From Ignavibacteria bacterium (lineage in GTDB: Bacteria > Bacteroidota > Ignavibacteria > Ignavibacteriales > Ignavibacteriaceae), in contig JAUYAB010000079.1 of the NCBI GenBank assembly GCA_030693705.1, positions 28,749 through 92,748 on the forward strand: 64,000 nucleotides of DNA, read 5' to 3'. Below the pieces are notes generated by a model that worked only from the letters and a program-made list of their open reading frames with translations, made no database searches and was not told the origin of the DNA. This document shows, in pieces, positions 17,870 through 27,611 of this stretch. A program made the position numbers and the translations under genes. Positions within the stretch are counted from its first letter, which is position 1. Each line of letters opens with the position of its first letter.

Positions 17870-18865
17870 ATGAGAAATATCTTTGCACAACAACCATCAA
17901 ACCAAACTGATGTTTATGAGAAACAAAAACAGAAATATTGGCTTCATCTCCTTCTTTTCGTTATAACTTTTTTTACTACGACGGTTGCCGGGTATGAGTG
18001 GGTTCGCGGTTTTTCAAACCAGATGGAATTTACCGAATTGATTTACGGAATTCCTTATTCCCTTTCAATCTTATTTGTTCTCGGCTCACACGAGTTTGGA
18101 CATTATTTCGCTGCTAAAATTCATAAGGTTAGGGCAACTCTCCCTTTCTTTATTCCGTTTCCTGCTATTATGGGTTTTCTTAATTTTGGTACGCTTGGGG
18201 CAGTAATTAAAATAAAATCTCCAATTCCAACTAAAAAAGCTTTATTCGATATTGGTGTTGCCGGACCAATCGCAGGTTTTATTGCTTCAGTGATTTTAAT
18301 TATTTACGGATTTACTCATTTACCGGGAAGAGAGTATCTGCTGCAAATTCACCCCGATTATGATTTGCCAACGTACGGGAAGAACGGTTTAGCGTTGGTT
18401 TTTGGCGATTCGCTTTTATTCTCATTCCTTCGCGAAGTTTTTACTTCTTCTAAAGATTTTATTCCGCCAATGTCCGAAATCTACCATTATCCTTACTTAT
18501 GCGTTGGCTGGTTCGGCTTTTTTGTTACTGCAATGAATTTAATTCCGGTTGGACAGCTTGACGGCGGACATATTATTTACGCTTTGTTCGGAGAAAAGAA
18601 ACAATACACTATCAGCTCAATTGCGATGATCTTTTTAATTGTATTTGGTGTAACCGGAGTAATAATTTCTTATTTCGGCATTCCACTTAATATCGGATGG
18701 AGCGGATGGTTATTTTGGGCTGTAATTTTATTTTTTGTTATTAAGGTAAAACATCCGCCAATATTTGATGATACTCCGCTTGATATCAGGAGAAAAATCA
18801 TCGGTTACTTGACGATTCTTCTTTTTATTGTATGTTTTATTCCGGCGCCGTTTTTAATTTTTTAA
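17870..18865 (+). CDS. Site-2 protease family (M50) intramembrane metalloprotease
   Basis: A 331-residue polytopic membrane protein with the zinc-binding motif HEFGH at residues 74-78 within the helix FVLGSHEFGHYFAA, and the third ligand motif LDGGH near residue 228. Further conserved segments are GVAGPIAGF and the C-terminal helices. M50 enzymes cut transmembrane helices of regulators such as anti-sigma factors; others act in unknown maturation steps. The N-terminal 20 residues are hydrophilic and probably cytoplasmic. It starts 1 base after the DUF1207-like gene; no strong ribosome binding site is seen, which fits coupling. Natural substrate unknown. Confidence 0.88.
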   Translation: MRNIFAQQPSNQTDVYEKQKQKYWLHLLLFVITFFTTTVAGYEWVRGFSNQMEFTELIYGIPYSLSILFVLGSHEFGHYFAAKIHKVRATLPFFIPFPAIMGFLNFGTLGAVIKIKSPIPTKKALFDIGVAGPIAGFIASVILIIYGFTHLPGREYLLQIHPDYDLPTYGKNGLALVFGDSLLFSFLREVFTSSKDFIPPMSEIYHYPYLCVGWFGFFVTAMNLIPVGQLDGGHIIYALFGEKKQYTISSIAMIFLIVFGVTGVIISYFGIPLNIGWSGWLFWAVILFFVIKVKHPPIFDDTPLDIRRKIIGYLTILLFIVCFIPAPFLIF

Positions 18866-18917
18866 TGTAACTTTTTTTTTACCTTTAATTGTTTGCGTTA
18901 CTGTAAGATATTTCACC

Positions 18918-19715
18918 ATGAAAAAATTATTCTTATTAATTCTCCTCATCACAGTTTATTATGGGTGTGAAAAGAAATTCGATACTATTGTAGAGACGAA
19001 ATCCGCAACATATCAGGTGTTTAAAGTTGCTACATTTTCCACTTTCACTCACACACTTTCTGACTCCGTGCTCAATCCGTGGATCGAATTTACTTCTACT
19101 TCAGATATTAATAGAGTTTGGATAGAAATTCTTTCACCTGAAAGCGAAAATATTTCTTCGGGAACGATAGGTTTATATGATAATGGAAACCCAAACATTG
19201 GTGATTCCGTGAAAGGTGATAATATTTATTCAATTCTTGTAATAATGAAAAATGCGTACATCAACGGTTTATATTCTATCAATTATTTTGTCGAAGATAA
19301 AACAGGAACGACAAAAAAAGTCGCTTCACAAACTTTTCTTTTTGATAATGGAAAATCTAATGTTTCGCCAATAATTTTATCAGTCTCAGCACCAGACACG
19401 ATCGAAGTAAAAGATGTAGCCCTTGCGTTCATAGTGAATGCGACGGTCGCTGATTCAAATGGGATTCAAGATATCAAAGAAGTTTATTTTACTACGGTAA
19501 AACCGGATCAAACTTCAAGTGGCTCGCGAACTACCTTATATGATGATGGCAATTATAGTGGAAACGGTGATGCCACCGCCGGAGATGGAATTTTTTCACG
19601 CGCTCTCAGTATCACTCCGGAAAACGAAAAGGGGACTTATCGTTTTGATTTTGAGGCGAGAGATAGAGGCGGGTTGGTTAGTCCAGTTGTTCACATTTAT
19701 ATTGTGGTTAAATAA
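18918..19715 (+). CDS. Predicted lipoprotein with Ig-like / choice-of-anchor-type beta domains
   Basis: A secreted protein of 265 residues. The signal peptide has a lipobox-like end (VYYGC at 13-17), so it is probably lipidated at Cys17. The rest is beta-rich, with two repeats around the signature LYDNGN..GDSVKGDNIYS (about 88-112) and LYDDGNYSG..ATAGDGIFSR (about 211-235), a motif seen in Ig-like domains of surface proteins in this lineage. There is no enzyme motif. It overlaps the next gene as TAATG, so the two are made together; they may form a surface assembly with the PorV-like proteins downstream. Confidence 0.7.
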   Translation: MKKLFLLILLITVYYGCEKKFDTIVETKSATYQVFKVATFSTFTHTLSDSVLNPWIEFTSTSDINRVWIEILSPESENISSGTIGLYDNGNPNIGDSVKGDNIYSILVIMKNAYINGLYSINYFVEDKTGTTKKVASQTFLFDNGKSNVSPIILSVSAPDTIEVKDVALAFIVNATVADSNGIQDIKEVYFTTVKPDQTSSGSRTTLYDDGNYSGNGDATAGDGIFSRALSITPENEKGTYRFDFEARDRGGLVSPVVHIYIVVK

Positions 19716-21334
19716 TGAAATTCAAAATTGCTGCCTTCATAATTCTTTTGGCATTACAAAATATTTTTGCTCAATCACTTTTAAAAACATTTGAATTGGG
19801 AACGACAACCTCTTTTAGCAGTGAAAATCCTGCAAGCAACAGCATAAATGATATTCTCGTTGTTGGCGATACGATTTGGCTTGGCACTTCAAGGGGATTA
19901 AGTCAAACAACCGATAACGGAAATTCATGGAAAAATTATTATAACACCGCTGAATTTGGAACCGAAAGCATTACAGCATTGCTCTATGTAAAAGGAGTGA
20001 TCTTCGCATCAACCGCGCATTCAATAGAAAAAGATGGAAGTTCATTACCTGAAGGAAGTGGAATCAGGTTTTCTTCTGATAATGGAATGACCTGGCTTAC
20101 TGTCCCTCAACCTATAGATGATGCAGGCGATTCTTCTGTTATTTACGGAAAAAATGTTTTGCGTGCGCTGCCGGTTACCGTCGCCGTGCAAAATATTATT
20201 TATGATTTCGCTTTCGCCGGAAATAAGATTTGGATCGCTACTTTTGCTGGTGGTCTTCGCTCGGTATCGTTCGATAGTTTAATGGCAAATGTAAACGCTA
20301 AATGGAGTAGGACAATACTTCCACCGGATTATCGTTCATCCATAAATCCTTCTGATAGTTTATCTTTCACTTTACAACCGGTAGCCGGAAAGTTCGGCAA
20401 AGAAGAATATCTGAACTACAGACTTTTTTCTCTGGTTGCAGCGGATGATTCAACTCTTTATGCAGGAACGGCGAACGGAATTAATAAAACTACAAACGCG
20501 TTCCTTCCGGCTGATTCAATAAGTTGGGAGAATTATAATCATCAAAGCAATCAGGCAAATCCTATCAGTGGAAATTTTATTGTGGCTTTGAGGTACAACA
20601 AATTATTCAAAACAGTGTTTGCCGCCTCATGGAAAGCGAATGATCAAAATGAATTTTATGCAGTAAGTTACTCACGCGATGGTGGAGCAAATTGGAATAC
20701 AACATTACATGGAGAAAAATCCCACAACTTTGCTTCGGATAAAAATAGTGTTATTGTATCGACTGATAATGGGATTTATCTAAACGAAATTAGTTCCTTT
20801 AATAGTTGGCTGAATGCAGGTTCCATAGTGGATAAGAAAACCGGTCTGGCGTTGCAAACATCTGTTTTTTATACTGCGGCTTTTGCTAACAACGGAAATA
20901 CTGTGTGGGCAGGTTCCGAAGATGGTTTGGTGAGAAACGAAATGCCGGGTTATAACTGGTCGGATGATTGGACTATATTTTATGCATCACAACCTCTATC
21001 AAAAAAAGAAGATAGTTACGCTTTCCCGAATCCATTTTCACCAAAAATGGAAAAGGTTAAAATTAAATACAGCACAGGTGGAAATTCGAAAAAAGTTACG
21101 ATCAGAATTTTAGATTTCGGTATGAATTGTGTGCGAACTTTGATTCAAAATGTTGAAAGGGGAAATCCCGCGCACGTTATCAATGCTCCTAATACAGATG
21201 GAATTAACGGTGTAATCGATTATTGGGATGGTAGAGATGATTACGGAAGTGTAGTACCAAATGGCGTCTATTTTTATCGTGTAGAAATTGAAGGACAAGA
21301 TCCACAGTTCGGTAAAATAATGGTAATTCAGTAA
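19715..21334 (+). CDS. Secreted beta-propeller protein with C-terminal FlgD-Ig-like domain
   Basis: A 539-residue secreted protein. It has a signal peptide (about 1-19, ending NIFAQ), then repeated propeller-like blades with DTIWLGTSRGLSQTTDNGNSW and similar 'WxGT..G...S.DNG..W' segments through about residue 410, then a C-terminal Ig-like fold starting at YAFPNPFSP (about 432) and ending in GVYFYRVEIEGQ..GKIMVIQ. That end is the type A sorting-domain pattern of type IX secreted proteins, or the related FlgD Ig domain. Probable role: surface or extracellular binding protein. It is the second gene of an overlapping group that continues into two PorV-like genes. Confidence 0.78.
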   Translation: MKFKIAAFIILLALQNIFAQSLLKTFELGTTTSFSSENPASNSINDILVVGDTIWLGTSRGLSQTTDNGNSWKNYYNTAEFGTESITALLYVKGVIFASTAHSIEKDGSSLPEGSGIRFSSDNGMTWLTVPQPIDDAGDSSVIYGKNVLRALPVTVAVQNIIYDFAFAGNKIWIATFAGGLRSVSFDSLMANVNAKWSRTILPPDYRSSINPSDSLSFTLQPVAGKFGKEEYLNYRLFSLVAADDSTLYAGTANGINKTTNAFLPADSISWENYNHQSNQANPISGNFIVALRYNKLFKTVFAASWKANDQNEFYAVSYSRDGGANWNTTLHGEKSHNFASDKNSVIVSTDNGIYLNEISSFNSWLNAGSIVDKKTGLALQTSVFYTAAFANNGNTVWAGSEDGLVRNEMPGYNWSDDWTIFYASQPLSKKEDSYAFPNPFSPKMEKVKIKYSTGGNSKKVTIRILDFGMNCVRTLIQNVERGNPAHVINAPNTDGINGVIDYWDGRDDYGSVVPNGVYFYRVEIEGQDPQFGKIMVIQ

Positions 21335-21343
21335 AGGTAAATT

Positions 21344-22348
21344 TTGAAACAACTATTTATATTTTTCATTTTTATTGTATCGGTTGGGATTCTTTCCGCA
21401 CAGCCGAAAGTGAGCAAAATAAATTCTGCCGCAGGAGCATTCAGCCGCATTGGATTTGGTCCGCGTGGTATAGCGATGGGCAATTCTCTATCGGCAGTTA
21501 AAGAAGGGGATTTAGTTTCTTACTATAATCCTGCTGTATCCGTCTTTCAAAATGGAAATGTTTTTCAAAGCGGGTATTCATTTCTTTCGCTCGATAGAAA
21601 ATTAAATTTTGTCTCATTCACCCGGAGATTTGATTTTTACTCTAAGAGAGATTCTGCAATCGAAAACAGAAAACCGAGAACTTCCGCCGGCGTTTGCGTT
21701 GGTTTGATCAACTCAGGTGTCAACAACATCGACGAACGTGATAATCAAGGTTTTAAGAAAGGTACACTTTCCACTTCTGAAAATCAGTTCTACGTCGGTT
21801 TATCAATCAAGTTTTCCGAAAAAGTTGCCGCAGGCTTTTCAACTAAATTTTATTATTATAAATTGTATCAGGATATTACTTCCACCAGTCTGGGTTTTGA
21901 TTTTGGAATTCTCTATTCGTACACAAAAAATATTACTTTTTCTTTAGTCCTATCTGATTTGAATAGCAAGTATAAATGGGACTCATCACCACTCTATGAT
22001 ATTGACGGCGCTTTGACCGAGAACAAGTTCCCAACCGGAAAGAAAGTTGGTTTAAGTTATAAAATAGATGAGTATGATGTTTTGACGACTGCAGAACTTT
22101 ATTTCGATAATTTCGGAACGAAAATGTTGAAAATCGGTGGCGAATACAGTCCGATAACCGATTTATTTTTTCGTGCCGGGTTTGATAATTATCAATTAAA
22201 CAACGGAGATGAACCGATTAGACCTTCTTTCGGGATAGGCTATTCAAGCGCCATCTCAAGCGTTGTTGTTGGATTTGATTACGCTTTCATGTATGAACCT
22301 TATTCCTCTCAAGACCGACATATTGTTGGTGTGCACGTAAATTTCTAA
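21344..22348 (+). CDS. PorV/PorQ-family outer-membrane protein
   Basis: A 334-residue outer-membrane barrel protein with a signal peptide ending SAQ (about residue 20) and the family start AAGAFSRIGFGPRGIAMGNSL, followed by SYYNPA, which corresponds to the ARAxGMGgA..NPA pattern of PorV-like proteins. PorV shuttles or anchors substrates at the outer membrane in type IX secretion; this paralogue may serve the secreted protein encoded just upstream. Start is TTG at 21344, with GGTAA upstream; it lies 9 bases after the previous stop. A second member of the same family follows directly. Confidence 0.78.
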   Translation: MKQLFIFFIFIVSVGILSAQPKVSKINSAAGAFSRIGFGPRGIAMGNSLSAVKEGDLVSYYNPAVSVFQNGNVFQSGYSFLSLDRKLNFVSFTRRFDFYSKRDSAIENRKPRTSAGVCVGLINSGVNNIDERDNQGFKKGTLSTSENQFYVGLSIKFSEKVAAGFSTKFYYYKLYQDITSTSLGFDFGILYSYTKNITFSLVLSDLNSKYKWDSSPLYDIDGALTENKFPTGKKVGLSYKIDEYDVLTTAELYFDNFGTKMLKIGGEYSPITDLFFRAGFDNYQLNNGDEPIRPSFGIGYSSAISSVVVGFDYAFMYEPYSSQDRHIVGVHVNF

Positions 22349-22368
22349 TTCTTTTACTATTTTTAACT

Positions 22369-23277
22369 ATGAAAAAATCGAACTCAATAAAAATCATTCT
22401 ACTTCTCATCGGATTATCCGTGGTAAGTTATTCACAAAGTGCCGGAAGCAACGGTTTATCATTTCTGAAGATTGGTTCCGGCGCAAGAAATATTGCGCTT
22501 GGAGATAACGGCGCGGTCTTTGCCAATGATGTCTCGGCAATATTTTATAATCCAGCCCAATTGAAGGTTGGGAATCCGGAAATAATATTTACGCATAACG
22601 CATGGATTCAAGATGCAGCAACTGAATTGCTCGGAGTAAAATTTTCGCTTTTTAAACTACCAATTGGTGTCGGGATCAATTCTACATCAATTAAAGAAAT
22701 TGAAGTGAGGACAAAACCAGGTCCCGTTGAAACAACTTTTAATACTCACTATTTTTTCGCCTCGCTGTCTACCGCTTTTTCTTTGGTTGATAATCTTTCA
22801 ACCGGAATAACTGTAAAATATCTTTATGAAGATATTTTTTATGATCACGCAGAAGGTTTTGGATTTGATTTTGGACTTCACTATAAATCTTCAATTGAAA
22901 ATTTGTTTGTTTCAGCCGTTGTTAAAAATATCGGGTCCATGAATCAACTTCAAAAGGAAGCGACAAAATTACCAGCAGAAATTAGAGTTGGTCCAATTTA
23001 TCAATATGATCTGCCGGAATACAACATTTCCGTACAAGCGGGAGGTGAGTTCCAAAAGTATTTAGCTCAAAGTGATTCGCACATAAATTTTGGAACTGAA
23101 ATCATGTATAATAAAATGTTTGCGTTAAGGTTAGGATATCAAACCAATTATGAATCAAAAAGTATTTCCGGCGGATTAGGATTATACTGGAATCACTTCT
23201 CTTTTGATTATGCAATGACTCCTTTTTCCTACGGACTTGGACAAGCACAAACTATTTCAATTAAATATACCTTTTAG
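22369..23277 (+). CDS. PorV/PorQ-family outer-membrane protein
   Basis: A 302-residue barrel protein with a signal peptide (about 1-24) and the clear PorV-like start GLSFLKIGSGARNIALGDNG followed by IFYNPAQL. The remainder alternates in beta-barrel fashion and ends with ISIKYTF, with a terminal phenylalanine. It is closer to canonical PorV than the upstream paralogue. The arrangement secreted protein, PorV-like, PorV-like suggests a local secretion and anchoring unit. The core T9SS motor genes (porK, porL, porM, porN, sov) are not in this window. Confidence 0.82.
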   Translation: MKKSNSIKIILLLIGLSVVSYSQSAGSNGLSFLKIGSGARNIALGDNGAVFANDVSAIFYNPAQLKVGNPEIIFTHNAWIQDAATELLGVKFSLFKLPIGVGINSTSIKEIEVRTKPGPVETTFNTHYFFASLSTAFSLVDNLSTGITVKYLYEDIFYDHAEGFGFDFGLHYKSSIENLFVSAVVKNIGSMNQLQKEATKLPAEIRVGPIYQYDLPEYNISVQAGGEFQKYLAQSDSHINFGTEIMYNKMFALRLGYQTNYESKSISGGLGLYWNHFSFDYAMTPFSYGLGQAQTISIKYTF

Positions 23278-23294
23278 AATTTCTAATAATTAAT

Positions 23295-24254
23295 ATGGAA
23301 ATAATTAAATACACGGATCAATGGAAAGTTAAATGGGATAAGTTCGTTCTGGAATCGAATAACGGAACTATGTTTCATATGCAAAGGTTTTTTGACTACC
23401 ATATCCCAGGTAAGTTTGTGTTTGATCATCTTATGTTTGTTAATAAAAATCAAATCGTTGCTGTACTTCCAGGAAAATTAATCGATGGAATCTTTGAGTC
23501 TCCAATTGGAGCAAGTTACGGTTCAATTGTTACGAATGACATCACATTCGATGAATCTTTGGAATTAGTTGCTTTATTACTTCAATACGGAAAAGAAAAC
23601 GGTTATAAGGGATTTGAATTAACTCCGGCTCCTATGATTTATGAGACGTACCAAAATCAAAATCTTGATTTTGCGATGTTATGGCTTGGGTTTTCTTATA
23701 AACTCCATTACATTTCAAGCGCTATTAAACTTGATAAGGAAAGAGATATCATTGAAAGATTTACTCCAACGATACGCCGAAATATTCGAAAGACATTAAA
23801 GCAGCCGGAAATATCTTTAGAAATAAATGAGCGATATGATGAATTTTATCCAATCCTTGTTGAAAATAAAGCTCGGCACAACGTTAAGCCAACTCATAGT
23901 TATGACGATTTATTGAAATTAAAAGAATTGATGCCTGATAATTTGAAGTTATTTATGGTTTATTTTAACGAAAAACCTATCGGTGGTTCGCTCATGTTTT
24001 TTACCAACAAAAATGTAGCACTTTGTTTCTACAATATGCTTTTATACGATTATGCAGAGTACAAACCAATTCAGCGGGTAATGTACGAAGTTGTAAAGTA
24101 TTCAACAGAACAAGGTTATTCCTATGTTGATATTGGTGTTTCCCAGGATACCAAAGCAAAAAATCCGATGACTCCCAGTATTGGATTAATTCAATTTAAA
24201 GAAAAATTTGACGCTAAAACAATAATGCGTAATACTTTCCAAATAAAATTTTAA
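23295..24254 (+). CDS. GNAT/FemAB-like acyltransferase, cell-envelope type
   Basis: A 319-residue cytoplasmic protein with the double-GNAT layout of FemAB-like proteins. The C-terminal half contains IRRNIRKTLKQPEI, the acceptor-domain step KPIGGSLMFF, and YVDIGVSQDTKAKNPMTPSIGLIQFKEKFDAK, which resemble conserved parts of FemAB-like acetyltransferases in exopolysaccharide clusters. It probably transfers an acyl or aminoacyl group to a sugar or peptide of the envelope. It opens the polysaccharide block that continues with glycosyltransferases and a flippase. The exact reaction is not known. Confidence 0.65.
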   Translation: MEIIKYTDQWKVKWDKFVLESNNGTMFHMQRFFDYHIPGKFVFDHLMFVNKNQIVAVLPGKLIDGIFESPIGASYGSIVTNDITFDESLELVALLLQYGKENGYKGFELTPAPMIYETYQNQNLDFAMLWLGFSYKLHYISSAIKLDKERDIIERFTPTIRRNIRKTLKQPEISLEINERYDEFYPILVENKARHNVKPTHSYDDLLKLKELMPDNLKLFMVYFNEKPIGGSLMFFTNKNVALCFYNMLLYDYAEYKPIQRVMYEVVKYSTEQGYSYVDIGVSQDTKAKNPMTPSIGLIQFKEKFDAKTIMRNTFQIKF

Positions 24255-24264
24255 GTTTTTGCAA

Positions 24265-25392
24265 ATGGATTCCACAAAAGTAGTTTTATTTACTTTTCTC
24301 GGTAATTTCCATTATGATTCAAGAGTAACAAATTTCTACAATTCTTTTATAGAAAAAGGATATAAAGTTAAAGTTATATCATTTGATTGGCTGACAAAAG
24401 AGTTCAAAACTGAAAAAGGAGATATATCGGTCTATCGGCTAACAAAAAACTTTTCTTCAATATATTACTATTTGAAATTTTCAATCATCTTATCTTTTCG
24501 ACTATTATTTACTAAAGCTGATCTTATTTTTGCGGAAGATGTTTATACCCTTCCGTTTGTAATACTGTTCGCAAAACTTAAAAAAGCAAAAATATGTTAC
24601 GATTCTAGAGAGATATATGCTCATCTTGCCGGTTTAAGCAATAAGAAAAACATACAAATGTTTTGGCGTTGGATTGAAAAAACATTCATTAAAAGTGTAG
24701 ATGTGGTAATAACAACAGGAGAAATGGATTCAGCTTATCTAGAAAAAGAGTATAACTTACGAGCGACCATTGTAATTAGAAACCTGCCTCTTGCTAATAA
24801 AATAATTGAATCATTTGATTATAGGAAAAAATATAATTTAGAAAATGATAAAAAAATTCTTTTGTATCAGGGAGTTATTTTACCTGGAAGGGGACTAAAT
24901 AATATTTTTAACATTATGGATCAATTAGAGAATTGTGTGTTAATTATTCTGGGGGATGGTGAATATGAGGAAAAATGTCGTCAAATAGTACGAGAAAAAA
25001 AACTGACAAATAAAGTTTTCTTTTTCGGGAAAGTAACACAGAATGAACTCTTAAAATATACTTCAGGCGCCGATATTGGTTTAGCCCTTATTGAGAACCT
25101 TAGTCTCAGTTATTATTACGCTTTACCGAATAAAATGTTCGAGTATATCTATTGTGGATTACCTGTTATCGCAAGTAATTTACCTCAAATGAAAGCAGTT
25201 ATTGAAAAATATAATGTAGGATTATGTGTTAATTCAGAGGATTCAAGTGAAATTAAAAGTGTTATTAACATGGTGGCATCAGATGATAAGTATAGAAAAA
25301 AATTATCAGCAAATTGTAAAGTAGCTTCCCATGAATTGAACTGGAATAATGAAATAAAAAAACTCTTTAGAGTATTCGAAACTAATACTTAA
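24265..25392 (+). CDS. GT4-type glycosyltransferase
   Basis: A GT-B fold glycosyltransferase of 375 residues. The N-terminal domain begins VVLFTFLGNFHYDSRVTN, the acceptor side. The C-terminal donor domain shows ILLYQGVILPGRGLNNI near 185-200 and the nucleotide-sugar binding segment PNKMFEYIYCGLPVIASNLP near 285-305. It is probably a retaining transferase acting on surface polysaccharide. Start chosen at ATG 24265; a TTG two codons upstream (24259) is also possible. It follows the acyltransferase by 10 bases. Base composition here is more AT-rich than in the housekeeping genes, as often seen in surface-glycan loci. Confidence 0.82.
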   Translation: MDSTKVVLFTFLGNFHYDSRVTNFYNSFIEKGYKVKVISFDWLTKEFKTEKGDISVYRLTKNFSSIYYYLKFSIILSFRLLFTKADLIFAEDVYTLPFVILFAKLKKAKICYDSREIYAHLAGLSNKKNIQMFWRWIEKTFIKSVDVVITTGEMDSAYLEKEYNLRATIVIRNLPLANKIIESFDYRKKYNLENDKKILLYQGVILPGRGLNNIFNIMDQLENCVLIILGDGEYEEKCRQIVREKKLTNKVFFFGKVTQNELLKYTSGADIGLALIENLSLSYYYALPNKMFEYIYCGLPVIASNLPQMKAVIEKYNVGLCVNSEDSSEIKSVINMVASDDKYRKKLSANCKVASHELNWNNEIKKLFRVFETNT

Positions 25393-25396
25393 TTTG

Positions 25397-26116
25397 TCAT
25401 TTTTTACATATAACGATAATATGTGCCGGAGAACTGTAAATTCGATCAACTAACTTGTCACAAAACTTCCATAATGTAAAATTTAGAAATTTTAGAAGCA
25501 CATAAGTACGAAGGAAAATCAATATTTTATTCCCAAATGTTTTCCAAATAACATCACTGATAACTTTATGATCAAAAAGTGAAAGTAATTTGTTCTCATC
25601 AAATGAATGAAGGTGTGCATGGAGAGGTGTTTCATGGTTACAATGAATACATAACGTTTTTTTTATGAGTTCTTTATAGGGCGTTGTGATGATCAGATAC
25701 CCATCTTTTTTTAGAACTCGCAAAAGTTCGTTTACAAATTTTGCTGGAGAAACAACATGTTCAATAATCTCAGATGCAATTATCACCTCAAAACTCTTGG
25801 TCTGAAATGGAAGAAAATAAGAATCTGCAGTAACTCCAAAATGATTTTTTGAATTATATTTAGTTATTGCTTTGTATGGATTGTTGATTGAAATGTCCAA
25901 GGAAAAGACAATCTTATTCTTTTTAACAAAATGTTGAGCGACCCAAGCTGAACCACATCCAACATCAAGAATTGATGTAACATTTTCTGGTATATTTGCA
26001 ATAACGTATTCGTGTACTCTTCGTTCATCGTGGGCAGTTGCAGCAAATCTTTCTTCAAAATAGTCAAACTTTTCTGCATCAAGATTGTAATGCTCTATGT
26101 AGTTAAATTTTTTCAA
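25397..26116 (-). CDS. Class I SAM-dependent methyltransferase
   Basis: A 239-residue methyltransferase with the SAM-binding motif I ILDVGCGSAWVA near 47-58, an acidic end of strand 2 (SLDIS), motif III-like FEVIIASEIIEHVVSP near 104-119, and the LLRVLKKDGYLIITTP step. The C-terminal part carries CIHCNHETPLHAHLHSFDE, seen in methyltransferases of polysaccharide clusters. It is the only minus-strand gene in this block, lying convergent to the glycosyltransferase and divergent from the flippase gene. It probably methylates a sugar or lipid carrier, but the substrate cannot be read from sequence. Confidence 0.82.
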   Translation of the reverse strand: MKKFNYIEHYNLDAEKFDYFEERFAATAHDERRVHEYVIANIPENVTSILDVGCGSAWVAQHFVKKNKIVFSLDISINNPYKAITKYNSKNHFGVTADSYFLPFQTKSFEVIIASEIIEHVVSPAKFVNELLRVLKKDGYLIITTPYKELIKKTLCIHCNHETPLHAHLHSFDENKLLSLFDHKVISDVIWKTFGNKILIFLRTYVLLKFLNFTLWKFCDKLVDRIYSSPAHIIVICKK

Positions 26117-26172
26117 GATACTCGTTCTAAAAATTGTTTATATCATAGTTTAAGATAAAAAATTAGTGCTAA

Positions 26173-27591
26173 ATGAAGAAATCTAATCTCTTTAAGTCTG
26201 TTGCCTGGTATGGTGTTGGCAATATCATTGCTCGCTCAATGACGTTGATATTGCTACCGCTATACTCCAATCTAATCAGCACAAAAGAGTTTGGGAATTA
26301 TTCTCTCCTTGTATCTGTGTATACTATTATTGCCACGATTTATCAATTCGGTATGTCTTCTGCTTTGAATAAATTCTATACTGAAGAAGTAGATGAACAG
26401 AAGAAAAAAATTATATTCTCAACTATTCTAAATTCGATAATTGTATTGGGGATAATCCTAACAGTTGTAGCGACTCTCTTCTCCACCTTAATAGTTACCG
26501 TCGTTTTCGGTTCCAATAACTTTAGTCCGTTGTTAATTCTGTTGATGGGTTCTCTCTTTTTTGAGACTATCAACTTTTACATCATTTTACTTTTAAAGAC
26601 GAAGGAAATGCCGAAGGAAACCGTTGTTTATTCGGTTGCTGGAGCAATAGTAAATCTTGGTTTAAATATTCTTTTTGTTTATTACTTCAGATGGTCAATT
26701 TCCGGAATAATTCTCGCTCAGTTGTTATCCGGAATTATCCTTTTTTTCGTTTCACTTCATGTTATTAAGGGAACTTATATCTTTATTGTTGATAAAAAAA
26801 TATTACTCACAATTGTAGTTTTTTCACTTCCACTTTTGGCTGGGAGTCTGTTCACCGCATTGACAAATGTCGCCGATAGATTTATCATAAATATTTTTAT
26901 GAGCAAAGATGATGTTGGAATTTATAGTTTCGTTTACCGGATTGCTCTTTTGATGAATGTTTTTGTGGTTTCCTTTGCTATGGCTTGGAATCCTCACTCA
27001 GTGAAACAATACTTTAAAAAGAATTACGGCGAATCTTACGGAAAAACTCTTTCGCACTTTCTTGCTGGTGGAATGTTTCTTTTCCTTTTTGTGTCTCTTT
27101 TTATCGAAATTCTTTTTGAAACAAAAATTTTTGGAACATTCATCTTAAATCCAATTTATAAACCTGGTCTTTTGGTATTCCCTTTTATTATGGTTGGTTA
27201 TTTTTTTAACGGAATTTCAACATATTATGCTGTCTATCCGTATGTTTCTAATAAAACTTATCAATTACTTATTACAGATTTTATTGCACTGAGTTTAAAT
27301 ATAGGACTGAATTATTTGCTAATTCCTAAACTTGGGTTAATGGGAGTTGCAATTTCCACGGCAGCAGCATTCTTTTTCGGAGCATTGTATTTATTCTTTA
27401 TTAGTAAAAATAAATTGAAAATAAATTATGAAAAGAAAGAAATGACTCTCATAATAATCGGAGGAATAGTTGTTTACTTTTTTGGCACCAATTTACACAG
27501 TGTTTTTGTGAAAATTGTGCTTCTTTCTTCTTATGTTTTTCTACTTTATAAAGTTTGTAATATTCAATTATTTAGTTGGCAAAAAGATTAA
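26173..27591 (+). CDS. Oligosaccharide flippase (Wzx-like, MATE/MOP superfamily)
   Basis: A 472-residue integral membrane protein with about fourteen hydrophobic helices and the family start LFKSVAWYGVGNIIARSMTL-like (FKSVAWYGVGN, LLPLYSNLISTKEFGNYSLL). It probably flips a lipid-linked repeat unit across the inner membrane for surface polysaccharide assembly. Later landmarks are LLAGSLFTALTNVADRFIIN near 220-240 and a polar loop after helix 8 (AMAWNPHSVKQYFKKNYGE). It is followed after 20 bases by a GT9 gene and sits in the same block as GT4 and the FemAB-like gene, which supports the role. Confidence 0.85.
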   Translation: MKKSNLFKSVAWYGVGNIIARSMTLILLPLYSNLISTKEFGNYSLLVSVYTIIATIYQFGMSSALNKFYTEEVDEQKKKIIFSTILNSIIVLGIILTVVATLFSTLIVTVVFGSNNFSPLLILLMGSLFFETINFYIILLLKTKEMPKETVVYSVAGAIVNLGLNILFVYYFRWSISGIILAQLLSGIILFFVSLHVIKGTYIFIVDKKILLTIVVFSLPLLAGSLFTALTNVADRFIINIFMSKDDVGIYSFVYRIALLMNVFVVSFAMAWNPHSVKQYFKKNYGESYGKTLSHFLAGGMFLFLFVSLFIEILFETKIFGTFILNPIYKPGLLVFPFIMVGYFFNGISTYYAVYPYVSNKTYQLLITDFIALSLNIGLNYLLIPKLGLMGVAISTAAAFFFGALYLFFISKNKLKINYEKKEMTLIIIGGIVVYFFGTNLHSVFVKIVLLSSYVFLLYKVCNIQLFSWQKD

Positions 27592-27611
27592 ATTCAATTT
27601 ATAGCACTTAA

